This document shows, in pieces, positions 10,702 to 21,195 of a stretch of DNA of 64,000 nt (position 1 is the first letter of the stretch; each line of letters begins with the position of its first letter). A model generated the notes under the pieces. The model did no database searches. It saw only the letters and a program-made list of their open reading frames with translations, and was not told the origin of the DNA. The DNA is from Erodium maritimum (taxonomy: Eukaryota > Streptophyta > Magnoliopsida > Geraniales > Geraniaceae). A program made the translations under genes and the position numbers. The stretch spans positions 57,588,012 through 57,652,011 of the forward strand of contig OY997590.1 of assembly GCA_963921825.1 (NCBI GenBank). The letters run 5' to 3'.

Positions 10702-12233
10702 GGATTGGATCCCCATCCCTATCCCTCCGTCTTCTTCTTTCCTCTCCATCTCTCCCGCGGTCTCGCCGACATCTAGCCCGATCGTTTTGGGACCCCATTT
10801 CTCCTCCCAGCCGAGGTCGGCTGAGTTTCCTGATCCATCCCCGTCTCTGCCGCTTGGTGCCCTAGGTCGGGCTACACTGGTGCGGGGGGCTCGGATGCCT
10901 TCCGACTAACGCCACGAGGCGACGCGACTTCAGCCGAACCCTAAGCCATCTCTTGGGGACCACCACGACCTTGCTCTGGTGGCTGGGTTGAATAGGACAT
11001 AACATGGAGGTGCGCCTACGCAGTATATTCCCCATCGTTTCATGAAGGCGGGGACGATAAGGGACGTGACGGAAACCTCGACGTTCTCCTCGGTCACGGT
11101 GATGAAAACCCAACTTTAGTGTCTTGTTTGCGATCGCTATGAGGTGAGAATGAGTACGGTGGAAGTCTCATCCATGTTCGTTCGGCGTGGATGGACACGA
11201 AGGCGGAGGAGGGTTTGGATACCTTTCAGCTGGGCCGGCCCCGGTACTACCGATGGGGCTGGTGGATCTCTACCTCTGACCTCAAGGATGGAGGCACCGG
11301 ATACTATAAGGACCACGACTCGGAGGAGAGCCGGACATCGGCGTCGACCCGATATCCTCAGAGTCATCTCCTGGCGTATCAACGCGGACTTCTGCGCTTC
11401 AATGCGGCACGAGGGCCTCGCCCACGCGTCAGACGTCCGGTTGGGGTGCAGCCGCAATCTTTTGGAGGGGCTGGTGGAAATGGTGAGGCATTGGGTTGGG
11501 AGCTTGAGGCCTCAACCCTAGTGACAATGGATCTGATACCTAAGGCTCGGTCATCACCAAGGATGGGGACCGGGTCAACAATGGACCCGATACCGAACCC
11601 AGATCCCCGAGCCCACACTTTGGATGCCATCCAAGTGCCCACGATAAGCCTCCCTAGGTGGTCCTACACGAGAGCCCCGACTTTTGTACATGGGAACATT
11701 CGGCGAGGAGCTGGTGGAGATCAGCTCTCTACAGATTCGATTGCTGCCCTGCGGTCGTGGGAGTGGGGTGAAAGTGTAGGTGGCTTCCACGCCCACCCAG
11801 AAGCGCGTGCTATGAAGGCCCCGACGGCATTTGTTCGTAGGAGCGCAACTGATGATGTATGGGGAAGGATGGTGTCTGCGTCTGGCTGGCATGTCAAATC
11901 ACAGGCGGGGGAGATGCCCCGTTGGGAGGAATAAGGCATCGATTGAGCATCAGGGACTTGCCTTGAGAGGGGTCCCTAGATGATGCATTGCCTCCCACCA
12001 CCATTAATACTGTAGAGGTCCCTCAGGATCTCCGTACCCTGTTCCCCCTCCACACCTTCTTTCTTTTCCCATAGGGCGTCAAAATACTGTCCATGAGGGT
12101 TCTAGTACTACAACGGTCAATGAACTAGTGTTCGCTCATACTGACCTTTCATGTTAGAGGAGCATGTTCCTCGAGGCATTTCTTTGTAATCGTTCTTAAA
12201 GATTTATAAAATTGCAATTTGTCGTTCACAAAA
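10702..12233 (+). mobile_element. GC-rich LINE-like retroposed fragment, plus orientation
   Basis: A GC-rich block ends at 12190-12233 with an AT-rich stretch and a short A run, resembling a plant LINE 3' end (tttgtaatcgttcttaaaga and on). A 247-codon frame at 11191-11934 has no motif I recognise, and no reverse transcriptase or endonuclease is seen. No TSD could be paired. It may be a 5' plus 3' LINE remnant or another retroposed sequence. Confidence 0.35.
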
Positions 12234-12886
12234 AATAAAACAAAGAGACAATATAAAGAAAGGGTCTCTAAATGATTCTTTTTCATAAACTCTATGATAA
12301 AAATATCGGTGTCACAAACCAACTATCAAAACAAGAAAGATAATAAAAAACAATAGGGGTTTCTCCATGTCCTAACACCCAACTTTCAGAAATTGTTAAA
12401 TCATAACCCTATAAAACTGAAATTGCCATGTAGTAACGGTCAAACATCTTTGTACGCCAAATGTTTCTAATTTTAAACGGACGTTAACTTGGCCAAGTAA
12501 AAAGTCGAGTTTTCCCTCAAATATGTTCTTCCTTCGGACGTTAACTTGGCCGAACTTCATCTCTTCGTGACCTCATCTCTTCATCTCGGCTCTTCGAACT
12601 TCATCTCTTTGTGTCCGAGCTTCGAACTTCATCTCTTCATGACCTCAGCTCGCCCAAGCTCTATTATAAAATGAGTCACGTGAGACGCACGTGAGTCACT
12701 GTTCACGGAAACAGTAAATTTAAACAGTACTTGTTGGTTTTTAATAATTCAGTTTTGAAATTTGTTAATATTTGACAATTTTCCAAAGTTTGGGTGCGGA
12801 TTTGACAATTAAGTGTAGTACGTCGTTAGGACATGGAGTTACCCCAAAATAATATTGTCGAGAACCGTTTAAGATAGTGTCTAAAC
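12234..12886. other. Unclassified DNA left of the hAT element
   Basis: This is AT-rich sequence with a small block of repeated gaacttcatctctt units at 12551-12640. No open frame of note. It ends with the left copy of the hAT TSD (gtctaaac, 12879-12886). The matching right flank resumes at 42278. Confidence 0.5.
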
Positions 12887-13251
12887 TAGGGATGGCAACG
12901 GGGCGGGTTTCCCTCACCTCGTCCCTGTCCCGAATCCTTACCCAACGCCTCATCCCCGCCCCATCCCCGGCTTGACCCCGCCCCGCCCTCGCCCCGTCAT
13001 GTACGGGGAATCCCCGACCCGCCTCGTTCACTATAGATAGTATTTAAAAAAATAATTTATTAAATGAGAAGTTTGAAAAGTTGAACTAACGAGAGAAAAG
13101 TCGAAAAATTTGGTCCTCAAATATTTAAATTACTAGAGAGAAATATCTGATTCTGAAAAGCGAAGAATGGTATTATTATATAGATGGAATTGAAACATTT
13201 GATTACAATGTAACCAATGTGTTACTTTCAATTTTACTAGAAATTGCATAC

Positions 13252-13531
13252 TGTTGTAAATCAAAACATAAACATAAAAATATTGTATAAACCGAACCTC
13301 TCATCTTTCATATTACCATTTCACCTCATATTTTGTTGTGTACAAAATATGGACCAAGTAGAGACCAGGTCCATTTTTTTTCCATATGAGAAAGAAAGTC
13401 CTATATATATAGCAAGTAGAAAGCTTAATACATAAGATTCTTCACAACTTGATTACACGTGGAGTAGTAATTAATACATGTAAGTATGCTTCTTATCCAT
13501 GAAGTGGTGGGGCCACAAATTGATCACAACA
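13252..13531 (-). repeat. Left (3') LTR of the non-coding copia element
   Basis: 280 bases, a near copy of 41480-41759. It begins TGTTGTAAATC and ends GATCACAACA on the plus strand. Confidence 0.88.
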
Positions 13532-13579
13532 CTCCCCCTTGACCACCACCATAAATAAATAGCAATAGAATGTTGGTAG

Positions 13580-14140
13580 TTATGTATGGCTACGCAGACC
13601 CTGATGATGAATGGGTACGCAGACCCTGATGATGAATGAATACGCAGACCCTGATGATGAAAGGGTACGCAGACCCTGAGTGAAGCAATGAAGGGGTACA
13701 CAGACCCTGATGATGAAAGGGTACGCAGACCCTGAGTGAAGCAATGAAGGGGTACACAGACCCTGATGATGAAAGGGTACGCAGACCCTGAGTGAAGCAA
13801 TGAAGGGGTACGCAGACCCTGAAACCCCATACCGGGGAAACCTCAGAAAAGAAGTGAGAGGGTACACAGACCCTGAAATGAAAGGGTGCCGTACCCTTTC
13901 ATTTCAGGGTCTGTGTACCCTCTCACTTCTTTTCTGAGGTTTCCCCGGTATGGGGTTTCAGGGTCTGCGTACCCCTTCATTGCTTCACTCTGGGTCTGTG
14001 TACCCTTTCATCATCAGGGTCTGCGTACCCATTCATCATCAGGGTCTGCGTACCCTTTCATCATCAGGGTCTGCGTACCCATTCATCATCAGGGTCTGCG
14101 TACCCATTCATCATCAGGGTCTGCGTACCCATACATAGCT
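13580..14140. repeat. Large inverted repeat built of 25-base tandem units
   Basis: Units of the type gggtacgcagaccctgatga are repeated on the left arm and appear reversed on the right arm. The centre is a five-base spacer at 13888-13892. The arms 13790-13887 and 13893-13990 are perfect complements (98 bases); further out they pair with unit-scale shifts. It lies just inside the 3' LTR of the non-coding copia element. It could form a very long hairpin. Confidence 0.88.
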
Positions 14141-14149
14141 ACCAGGGTG

Positions 14150-14270
14150 GTAGCCGTTGTTGTGATCTTTTTTTGTTGAGGAGTCTGTAGATAGACTCTT
14201 TTCTTGTACTCCTCTTCCTCCTTGAGAGAGGTTTAATTTAAATATGCTTTGCCGCTCAAAAAAAAGGATG
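14150..14270 (+). mobile_element. Possible LINE 3' tail
   Basis: Sequence ending in ttgagagaggtttaatttaa, then cgctc and an A run at 14258-14266, resembles a plant LINE 3' terminus in plus orientation. It is truncated and carries no coding part. No TSD was identified. Confidence 0.35.
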
Positions 14271-14360
14271 TTGACGTGTTTTACGCTGCCTTATTAAAAA
14301 CCTCCTCAGAAAAACGCGGTGGGACAAAACCTGATAGGAAAAGAGTGCAACGCACAAAAT

Positions 14361-15442
14361 GTGTTTGAAGTTGTGCATGATGCTGCCTCGTTAAAAACCT
14401 TTCCAAGAAAACCCTGTGGGACAAAACTTGGATAAGGGAAAAAGAGTACAGCGCACAAAACTTGTCTCCCCCTGACTTCAGGCAGGTTACTTTGGTTGTT
14501 CGGTTGAGTCGAGCATCCTGATCTTGAATATTAACTTCTCAACAAATGGATGTCAGGAAAGCCATACCGAGTAGAGTGTTTCTTCCATTTACTCACTTCT
14601 GGTGAGCTGGACGTGCGTAACAGCTGCCTCGTTAAAAACCTTTCCAAGAAAACCTCGTGGGACAAAACCTGAATAAGGGAAAAAGAGTGCAGTGCACGGA
14701 ACATACTCCCCCTGACTGTCGTGTTTGAAGTTGTGCATGATGTTGCCTCGTTAAAAACCTTTCCAAGAAAACCCTGTGGGACAAAACTTGGATAAGGGAA
14801 AATGAGTACAGCGCACAAAACTTGTCTCCCCCTGACTTCAGGCAGGTTACTTTGGTTGTTCGGTTGAGTCGAGCATCCTGATCTTGAATATTAACTTCTC
14901 AACAAATGGATGTCAGGAAAGCCATACCGAGTAGAGTGTTTCTTCCATTTACTCACTTCTGGTGAGCTGGATGTGCGTAACAGCTGCCTCGTTAAAAACC
15001 TTTCCAAGAAAACCTCGTGGGACAAAACCTGAATAAGGGAAAAAGAGTGCCGTGCACGGAAACATACTCCCCCTGACTGTCGTGTTTGAAGTTGTGCATG
15101 ATGCTGCCTCGTTAAAAACCTTTCCAAGAAAACCCTGTGGGACAAAACTTGGATAAGGGAAAAAGAGTACAGCGCACAAAACTTGTCTCCCCCTGACTTC
15201 AGGCAGGTTACTTTGGTTGTTCGGTTGAGTCGAGCATCCTGATCTTGAATATTAACTTCTCAACAAATGGATGTCAGGAAAGCCATACCGAGTAGAGTGT
15301 TTCTTCCATTTACTTACTTCTGGTGAGCTGGACGTGCGTAACAGCTGCCTCGTTAAAAACCTTTCCAGGAAAACCTCGTGGGACAAAACCTGAATAAATG
15401 AAAAAGAGTGCCGTGCACGGAAACATACTCCCCCTGACTGTC
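14361..15442. repeat. Three tandem units of 360-361 bases
   Basis: Units start at 14361, 14721 and 15082 with gtgtttgaagttgtgcatga. Each holds two copies of a roughly 75-base block of the form gcctcgttaaaaacctttcc followed by gtgggacaaaac. A diverged half unit lies at 14281-14360. Few differences are visible between units, so the duplication is recent. It is part of the non-coding copia element. Confidence 0.9.
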
Positions 15443-16677
15443 GCTCCCCCTGAAGACCGAATGAGTAATCTCGACTACTTGCAAATTCGACTCATATTTT
15501 CTTGCACTCTGACTTTCCCAAAACCGATGTTACCCAAATATCAGTGAACCAAACCTGCAGGATTTTCATTACGTGATTATGATTGACGTCAATCGCATGA
15601 CTCTTCTGGAGTTCATGATAAAAGGATTTTAGATCACTTAGTGTTTGCAACCAAAACACTGAACACTGAAAACTGTCTTCCCAAACTATAACCGTCCCGG
15701 GACATGCTTTGCAGATCTGCTTCTTTCTCAAAACCGGTAAATAGTTTCTGAGCTCAAAACTAGCTAGCACATTTACTGTGAATTTTCTGTCAGACCTTCT
15801 GCATTATAACGTCTCAAATTTAGATATGGTACTTCAGGACCAAATATCTTTTCATCTATTTGAGACAAATGAGATCCTCTTTAGGATCAAAATATCAATC
15901 GATCGTTTGAATATTAAGTAGAATATGCTTCAGGCGATTCTTAATATATGCATATTTACGGATCCATTTGAAATATGCTCGATCTTCAGGTCGAGACAAT
16001 ACTTCATCATCAAAGCTTTCATTTGAAAGTATTTCTTTAGGTATACTGCATTTTCAAGGACATCTTCAGGAGTCCATATATTATCGACCCAGACTGCATA
16101 TTGCGTACATGGTTTCTCATACCATGTCTCATTGCCTAATGCAAATTAAACTCTTCAGAGAGTCATTTCTGTAGATAATCATAAATTTTTGGGGGAATGG
16201 TATTGCTTCTGGCAATTAAAATTTTCAAGGGATTTGCTTTAGGCAAGTTGCAATGCTTCAGGCAATGCATGGGTTTTGCTTCATGCAAACTACAATGCTT
16301 CAGGCAAACTGCAATGCTTCAGGCAATGCAGGTCCTTCGGGGACTTTTATAAATGTCGGCACTTAAAAGTACCATTAGCAGTGGGTACATATATCAAATA
16401 TACCATGCTGATCACACAACATAACTTTATTAAAAGTTGGCTTTAAGTCATTTGAGAACAATACATTCATAAGGCGCGCTTTATATTCAACATATTTGTT
16501 TACTCATTCGTCTATATCCAGCTGGTAAAACATCCTTCGATGTTTTAATCATGAATTTGAACATTGGACATTATTCCAATAAGTCAATTCTTCTGGAATG
16601 ACTTTTTCCCGTATTGGACAAACATGTCTTTAAATGACATTAGTCAACACCACGTGGTTCAATGTCAAAATCATCTA
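15443..16677 (-). other. Internal region of the non-coding copia element, left part
   Basis: AT-rich, with no domain recognised on either strand. Short repeats of the form aatgcttcaggcaa occur at 16245-16330. The segment ends in atcta (16673-16677), the left TSD of the gypsy element, and continues at 39202. Confidence 0.6.
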
Positions 16678-16692
16678 TGTAATAACCACTTC

Positions 16693-16890
16693 CGGTCAAC
16701 GCCAGTCAAACCTGCAGAAAACAAGAAAATTTAAAATTTTTAAGACAGACACTCAAGTTAACCTAAATTGACCCCGAGGGTCATACCGGACTTAAGTTGA
16801 CCCCGTTATCGACCAAAGTGAGTTCCGGGGGACTCAGGGAAACTTTCTGATCAATTTGGGAAATGTTGACTTTTCGTTGGAAAAGTCAAC
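16693..16890 (+). promoter_or_regulatory. W-box cluster in the 5' part of the gypsy LTR
   Basis: Six TTGAC[C/T] hexamers, counted on both strands, lie within about 200 bases. The last two form a hairpin, ttgacttttc with gaaaagtcaa around a four-base loop. The same layout is seen at 35015-35230 and, in part, at 33200-33390 and 63788-64000. W-boxes are WRKY binding sites in plants; function here is inferred. Confidence 0.5.
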
Positions 16891-17032
16891 CGAGCGACGT
16901 TTTGGTCCATCGAGGACCGTTTTGGATCCAAAAGCTTAGTCGTCATCGCAGCGGTCTTAGTTGAGCCGTTTCGTAATTTCTTGGAAGAAGTGTCCGTTCG
17001 GGGCCCGAAACGTCCGATTTTCGCGAATCTGA

Positions 17033-17061
17033 TTGGAAAATATCTAATAGATATTTTCCAA
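17033..17061. promoter_or_regulatory. Palindrome of two inverted evening elements
   Basis: TTGGAAAATATCTA and its reverse complement flank one base. Each arm contains AAAATATCT, the plant evening element bound by CCA1/LHY-type MYB proteins. A second intact copy lies at 33550-33578; the copy at 35392-35420 keeps one arm intact. Confidence 0.5.
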
Positions 17062-17401
17062 AAGGTGTGGGACCCACCTTTTCACTTTTCCAACAAGTGG
17101 TGGTGTTATTTTTGGGGGGAAAATGAGAGGTGGGAGACATAAGGGGTTCGGCCATGCCTTTTAGAAAGAGAAAAAAAAGGGTTTAGAGAGAGAAGGAGAA
17201 GAAGAAGAGAGGGAGCTAGGGTTTGTTGTCCACTATTCACGTCATCCATCCATTGGATCGTCTCAAGGCTAGGAGAAATCGATCTGCCCTCATCCTCCTA
17301 TTGAGTAAGCACCGAACCGATTCCCGTTTTGTTAATTTTCAATTGTTAGGGTTTGGTTAAAAATGAGGAGTTAGGGTTGTAGTGAGGTTGGGGGTTTGTT
17401 A

Positions 17402-18335
17402 GAGACGTTTAGGAGGTGGTTGGAGGTGAGATTGGACGTTTTCCGGTGACCGGAAGCTCGGGAGGAGCTCCGGCCACCGTGGGTGGTGGCCGGCCGGCCA
17501 TGGGGTGGCTGGCCGGAGCTGGGACCAGCCACCACCATGGTGGCGGGGCCCCAAAGTGAACCCTAGGGCCCACGGCCTAGCTTGGCCGGGTGGGGCCCAC
17601 GTGCTCGGGTGCTCGGGTTTAGTGTTTGGGAGGTTCAAAACGTTCCCCGGACCATTTATCCATAACTGAATCGAAATTTGGAATTAAATTGGAAAAGTTT
17701 TAATTAACGGGTTTTAGAAACTTTAAACGTTAATTAATTGATTCGGAAGTCGAAATTAGATTCCGTCAAGTGCATTGGGATCCTTGAATTATTCTAAGAC
17801 CGTAGAAACGAAAACTGGAATTGTTGGAGTCCCGGAAGGGCATTTACAAAACCCGGGCAGATTCGCCATGTCGGGCGAATCGGGCCTTTACGGGTCCTTT
17901 ATCGACAATGTCGAGTAATTGGGAAGTTTGGGAGTGATCGACATTATTGGGGTTGCGTTTGGGCGTTAAGTTTATTAAATTCCAGTTTATTTCCTGCGAG
18001 TTTAAAGTGCTTTAAAAATTGTGTTCTTTTAGATCGTGTTGCGGACCGAGGCAAAGGGAAGCTAGGCGAGTGACTAGGATCACGACAGGGAAAAGTAGCC
18101 GGATCTCGGCCTTGACTAGGGAAAGTTAACAGTAGAGTTGCATGTGACATCGGGGTGTCGTGGGTTGAGTAGGTTTATTTAAATATTAGAAAAGCATGAT
18201 ACGGGAACGTAGCGTTTATGAGAAAAGCATGTGACACTTAGTAGTGTCGTAGGAACAGAGAACTTAGCGATATTAGAATTACTGGAGGCATATGCTCATG
18301 CCCGGAGGTTGACTGTTTAATATATGTCTTGGGTG
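17402..18335 (+). other. Middle part of the gypsy 5' LTR
   Basis: Non-coding LTR sequence, including a GC-rich tccggccaccgtgggtggtg block near 17468 and the conserved stretch ending in gcatgtgacatcggggtgtc. Open frames here repeat in other LTR copies and show no protein domain. Confidence 0.7.
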
Positions 18336-18540
18336 GCCATGAGAGCCGTGTATCATTATTGGTGTCTTGGGTGGCCATGAGAGCCCGTGTATTATTGTTG
18401 GTGTCTTGGGTGGTCATGAGAGGCCGTGTATAATTGTTGGTGTCTTGGGTGGCCATGAGAGCCCGTGTTTTAATGTGGTGTCTTGAGTGGCCATGAGAGC
18501 CCGTGTTTTACTATTGGGATGTCTTGGGAGGCCAGGAGTG
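18336..18540 (+). repeat. Tandem units of about 39 bases in the 5' LTR
   Basis: Five imperfect copies of gtcttgggtggccatgagag plus a short variable tail. The array is cut by the copia solo LTR at 18544. Matching arrays with different copy number occur in each LTR of this family. Confidence 0.85.
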
Positions 18541-18543
18541 CCC

Positions 18544-20231
18544 TGTTAGTCTTAGTGCCCGTAGTTCAATCCTAAATGTCCAAATGTATATATCATCGTT
18601 AGCAATAAAATTAAAGCGGCTTTATATTACTTATGTGTTGGAGTAATATATCGATGTGTGCTCTGATCTATGCCCACCATGCGAATAGAACCATAGATCG
18701 AGATAGATCACACTCGATGGGTCCTTAGTCAACAAAGCTTCACTAGAAGCGACTAGTATGAAAGATGGCTCTTTATGGCTTACGTTCTGTTAGTCATTGG
18801 AATGAGATTCCGGAGTCTGATCATAGATATCATGTGGGACATGATATTGGACGACCCGCCCTGAATATGTGCCATAGATTAAGTCATGAACATATTCAGT
18901 GTTGTAGCTTGTCATGTATCCTTAGACCAAGGAGTCTTTGTGATCGCTATGTAGTCAACAACTGAGTTTGACCTGAGCCTAACGTTGTCCGTAACAGGGC
19001 TTCCATAACGGCCAGGATTGGCTTGGGGACGAGCTACATGAGTGACACGAAAGACGGCTAAGGGATTTATCCCTCATACTAAGGTATGGGAAAGATATCG
19101 GTTCTCGGCCACTTGATCGAGAGTGACTGGAAGAATAGCATGGCCATGCACATGATACTGGGTATCATATCTTCAGTCATCTCACATATCAAGGAACGGT
19201 GATTGAGAATAATAAGGATGACGGCTCTATGCCTTATCTCAATCAGGATATCGGAGATAAAAGGATAATGACAGGGACGACGGAAAGGTTAGAATCGACA
19301 GGGTCGATTCGTTATGTAGTGTCAGGCAATACTAAAGTCTCGTTAGTTGCCACTTAAATAGGATCAAGTAAAATGGGATTTTACGTTGATCTATTGACAT
19401 GCATAAACCTAAGGGTCACACCGGAGGATGAAACTCATTGACACATTTATGGAGAATAACCAAAAGGGAGTTGTCTCGGGACATGACCAAAACTAGGTTT
19501 TGGGTCATGTGCCCGTAAGTGAATAGGACTTTACGGATCGAGACAAGGCTTGGAGTCTTGGGATTGATCGCGTCGGATAATGTTGGACATTTCCGGTATG
19601 GAAGGCTTGGAGGTGATGAGCGAATCACGGGACCTCGTTGGAAATGGCCACGGGCCATGTTCCAAGAGGCCCATGAAAGGCCCATGCAACCAAGGCCCAT
19701 GGAACTAATTAATCAAGTCTTGATTAATTAGTACTAAGTAAGCAAGACAAAGATTAAGGTGTTGGTGATTCACCACCTAACCCAATCTTGTCTTGCCATA
19801 CTTTGTCCTATTTACACCTTACTTGACACCATACTTGTCCCATGCCTTTAGTTGGACAAGTATGGGTTTTGTTATGTTTAAGTCATCTTTTTTCAACATA
19901 ACAAACACAAGACAAGAATAGGAAACACATTTTCTCTCCCTCTTCCATGGCCATTTCGGGTTTGGCTAGTTTCCACCTCCATGTTTGTGTTCTTGAGTCC
20001 TCAAAGAGAAGAACTACGTGGCTTTGATTCCCATGTGGATACGTAGGCGTCTTGGAGACTCAATCCAATCATTCGTTAACCGGTGTTCTTGTTTTGGTAA
20101 GAACTAGTGCTGAATTTTTCTCTTGTGAACCCATTCTTTGTTAGTTGTTTCATGGTTTTAATCGTCTCTTGGTTTTCATTGATTTTCCGCTGCGAGTTGG
20201 TTCATCTCCAACCCTACCTCGAGACCCAACA
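18544..20231 (+). mobile_element. Copia solo LTR (1688 bases)
   Basis: It starts TGTTAGTCTTAG and ends GACCCAACA, with a perfect 5-base TSD tgccc at 18539-18543 and 20232-20236. It is a relative of the LTRs of the two full-length copia copies but differs at many positions. No internal region is attached. Confidence 0.92.
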
Positions 20232-20464
20232 TGCCCGTGGGGTTGTTGAGCCCGTGAGTTACAGTTGGTGTGTCTTGGGAGGCCATGAGGACCCGTGGGG
20301 TTGTGGAACCCGAGTCTTTACCGTTGGAGTCTTGAGTGGCCATGAGTGCCTGTGGTGTGTTGAACGGGTCTTGTTACTGTTTGTTGAGCTTTGCTTGTGA
20401 TTGTGATTGTGTTTGCCCGAGGTTAGTAACCCGACTTCGTGTCGGGGAGTGGTGTGGATTTTGG

Positions 20465-20705
20465 TAGGTTACGAGCATTCTTTGGCTGGCCTGACCAAAT
20501 TCGAGTCTCGACAGGTTATGAGCATTCTTTGGCTAGCCTGATCCGTGTTCGGGTCTCGGCAGGTTACGAGCATTCTTTGGGTGGCTTGATCCGTGTTCGA
20601 GTCTCGGCAGGTTACGAGCATTCTTTGGCTGGCCTGATCCGTGTTCGAGTCTCGGCAGGTTGCGAGCATTCTTTGGCTAGCCTGATTCGTGTTCGTGTCT
20701 TTGGA
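20465..20705 (+). repeat. Tandem units of about 48 bases in the 5' LTR
   Basis: Five imperfect units with the core gagcattctttggctggcc followed by gatccgtgttcgagtctcgg. The second array of the LTR. Confidence 0.85.
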
Positions 20706-20889
20706 GGAGGTCATAAATGGTTGTGTCGTGTTTACATTACGAGTTTGAGGTTGAGTCTTTCGTGGAAGGTAATGGGTTGTGGGTCAGTTGAGTACTTGAG
20801 TTGGGGATTGTAGTCCCGGTGTTGGGCTTGGTGTTGGTGTTACTAGCTTTGTCTGCTAATTATGGCATAGTCAGTCTATTATCTGTGGT

Positions 20890-20907
20890 GGTGAGCGAAA
20901 GCTCACC
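20890..20907. promoter_or_regulatory. Conserved LTR hairpin
   Basis: GGTGAGCGAAAGCTCACC can form a stem with a short loop, about 280 bases before the LTR end. Equivalents lie at 38119-38136, 38905-38922, 45021-45038 (reverse orientation) and 59931-59948 (mutated). Its role is unknown. Confidence 0.55.
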
Positions 20908-21183
20908 CCTAGCTGCTTTTCCTACAGGTACTGATCACTGGACGGACTAGGTGAGCTCTTGAAGCTTGTGGAGCTAGGAGCGGAGTCCGGTCTTTATATC
21001 TTTGTGTCTAGTGACGGATACTTGTACATTGTCCATTTGTTGGGAGGTTTTGTATTGTAAATATTAGTTTTGATAACTAAATGGTAATTTCAAAGTATTT
21101 ATTCAAAACAGGTTTCTAGTGCTTTTATGTTTTTAATTGTTCGCGTCCCGAGTTCGGTTTACTTAAATTGGGGCGTGACAGCT

Positions 21184-21195
21184 TGGTATTAGAGC
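21184..21195 (+). other. Primer binding site of the gypsy element
   Basis: TGGTATTAGAGC three bases after the 5' LTR matches, with one change, the common plant initiator-Met-tRNA primer site TGGTATCAGAGC. Confidence 0.8.

Larger units (their letters stand above)
16678..21180 (+). repeat. 5' LTR of the gypsy element
   Basis: It begins TGTAATAACC and ends GGGGCGTGACA; without the copia solo LTR and one TSD copy it is about 2.8 kb. Visible parts in order: a W-box-rich stretch (16678-16900), an evening-element palindrome (17033-17061), tandem arrays (18336-18540 and 20465-20705), and a conserved hairpin (20890-20907). Confidence 0.88.

Noticed and set aside
13590..14130. Regular short repeats that might suggest a CRISPR array
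   Set aside because: Units are contiguous tandem and inverted copies without unique spacers, in a plant retroelement.
16120..16172. Possible diverged copia pol in the non-coding element
   Set aside because: Short similarities only; I could not find any RT, integrase or protease motif on either strand.
18765..18965. 66-codon frame repeated at 24963, 31736, 48118 and 54884
   Set aside because: It lies in non-coding LTR sequence and recurs only because the LTRs are near-identical; no domain is visible.
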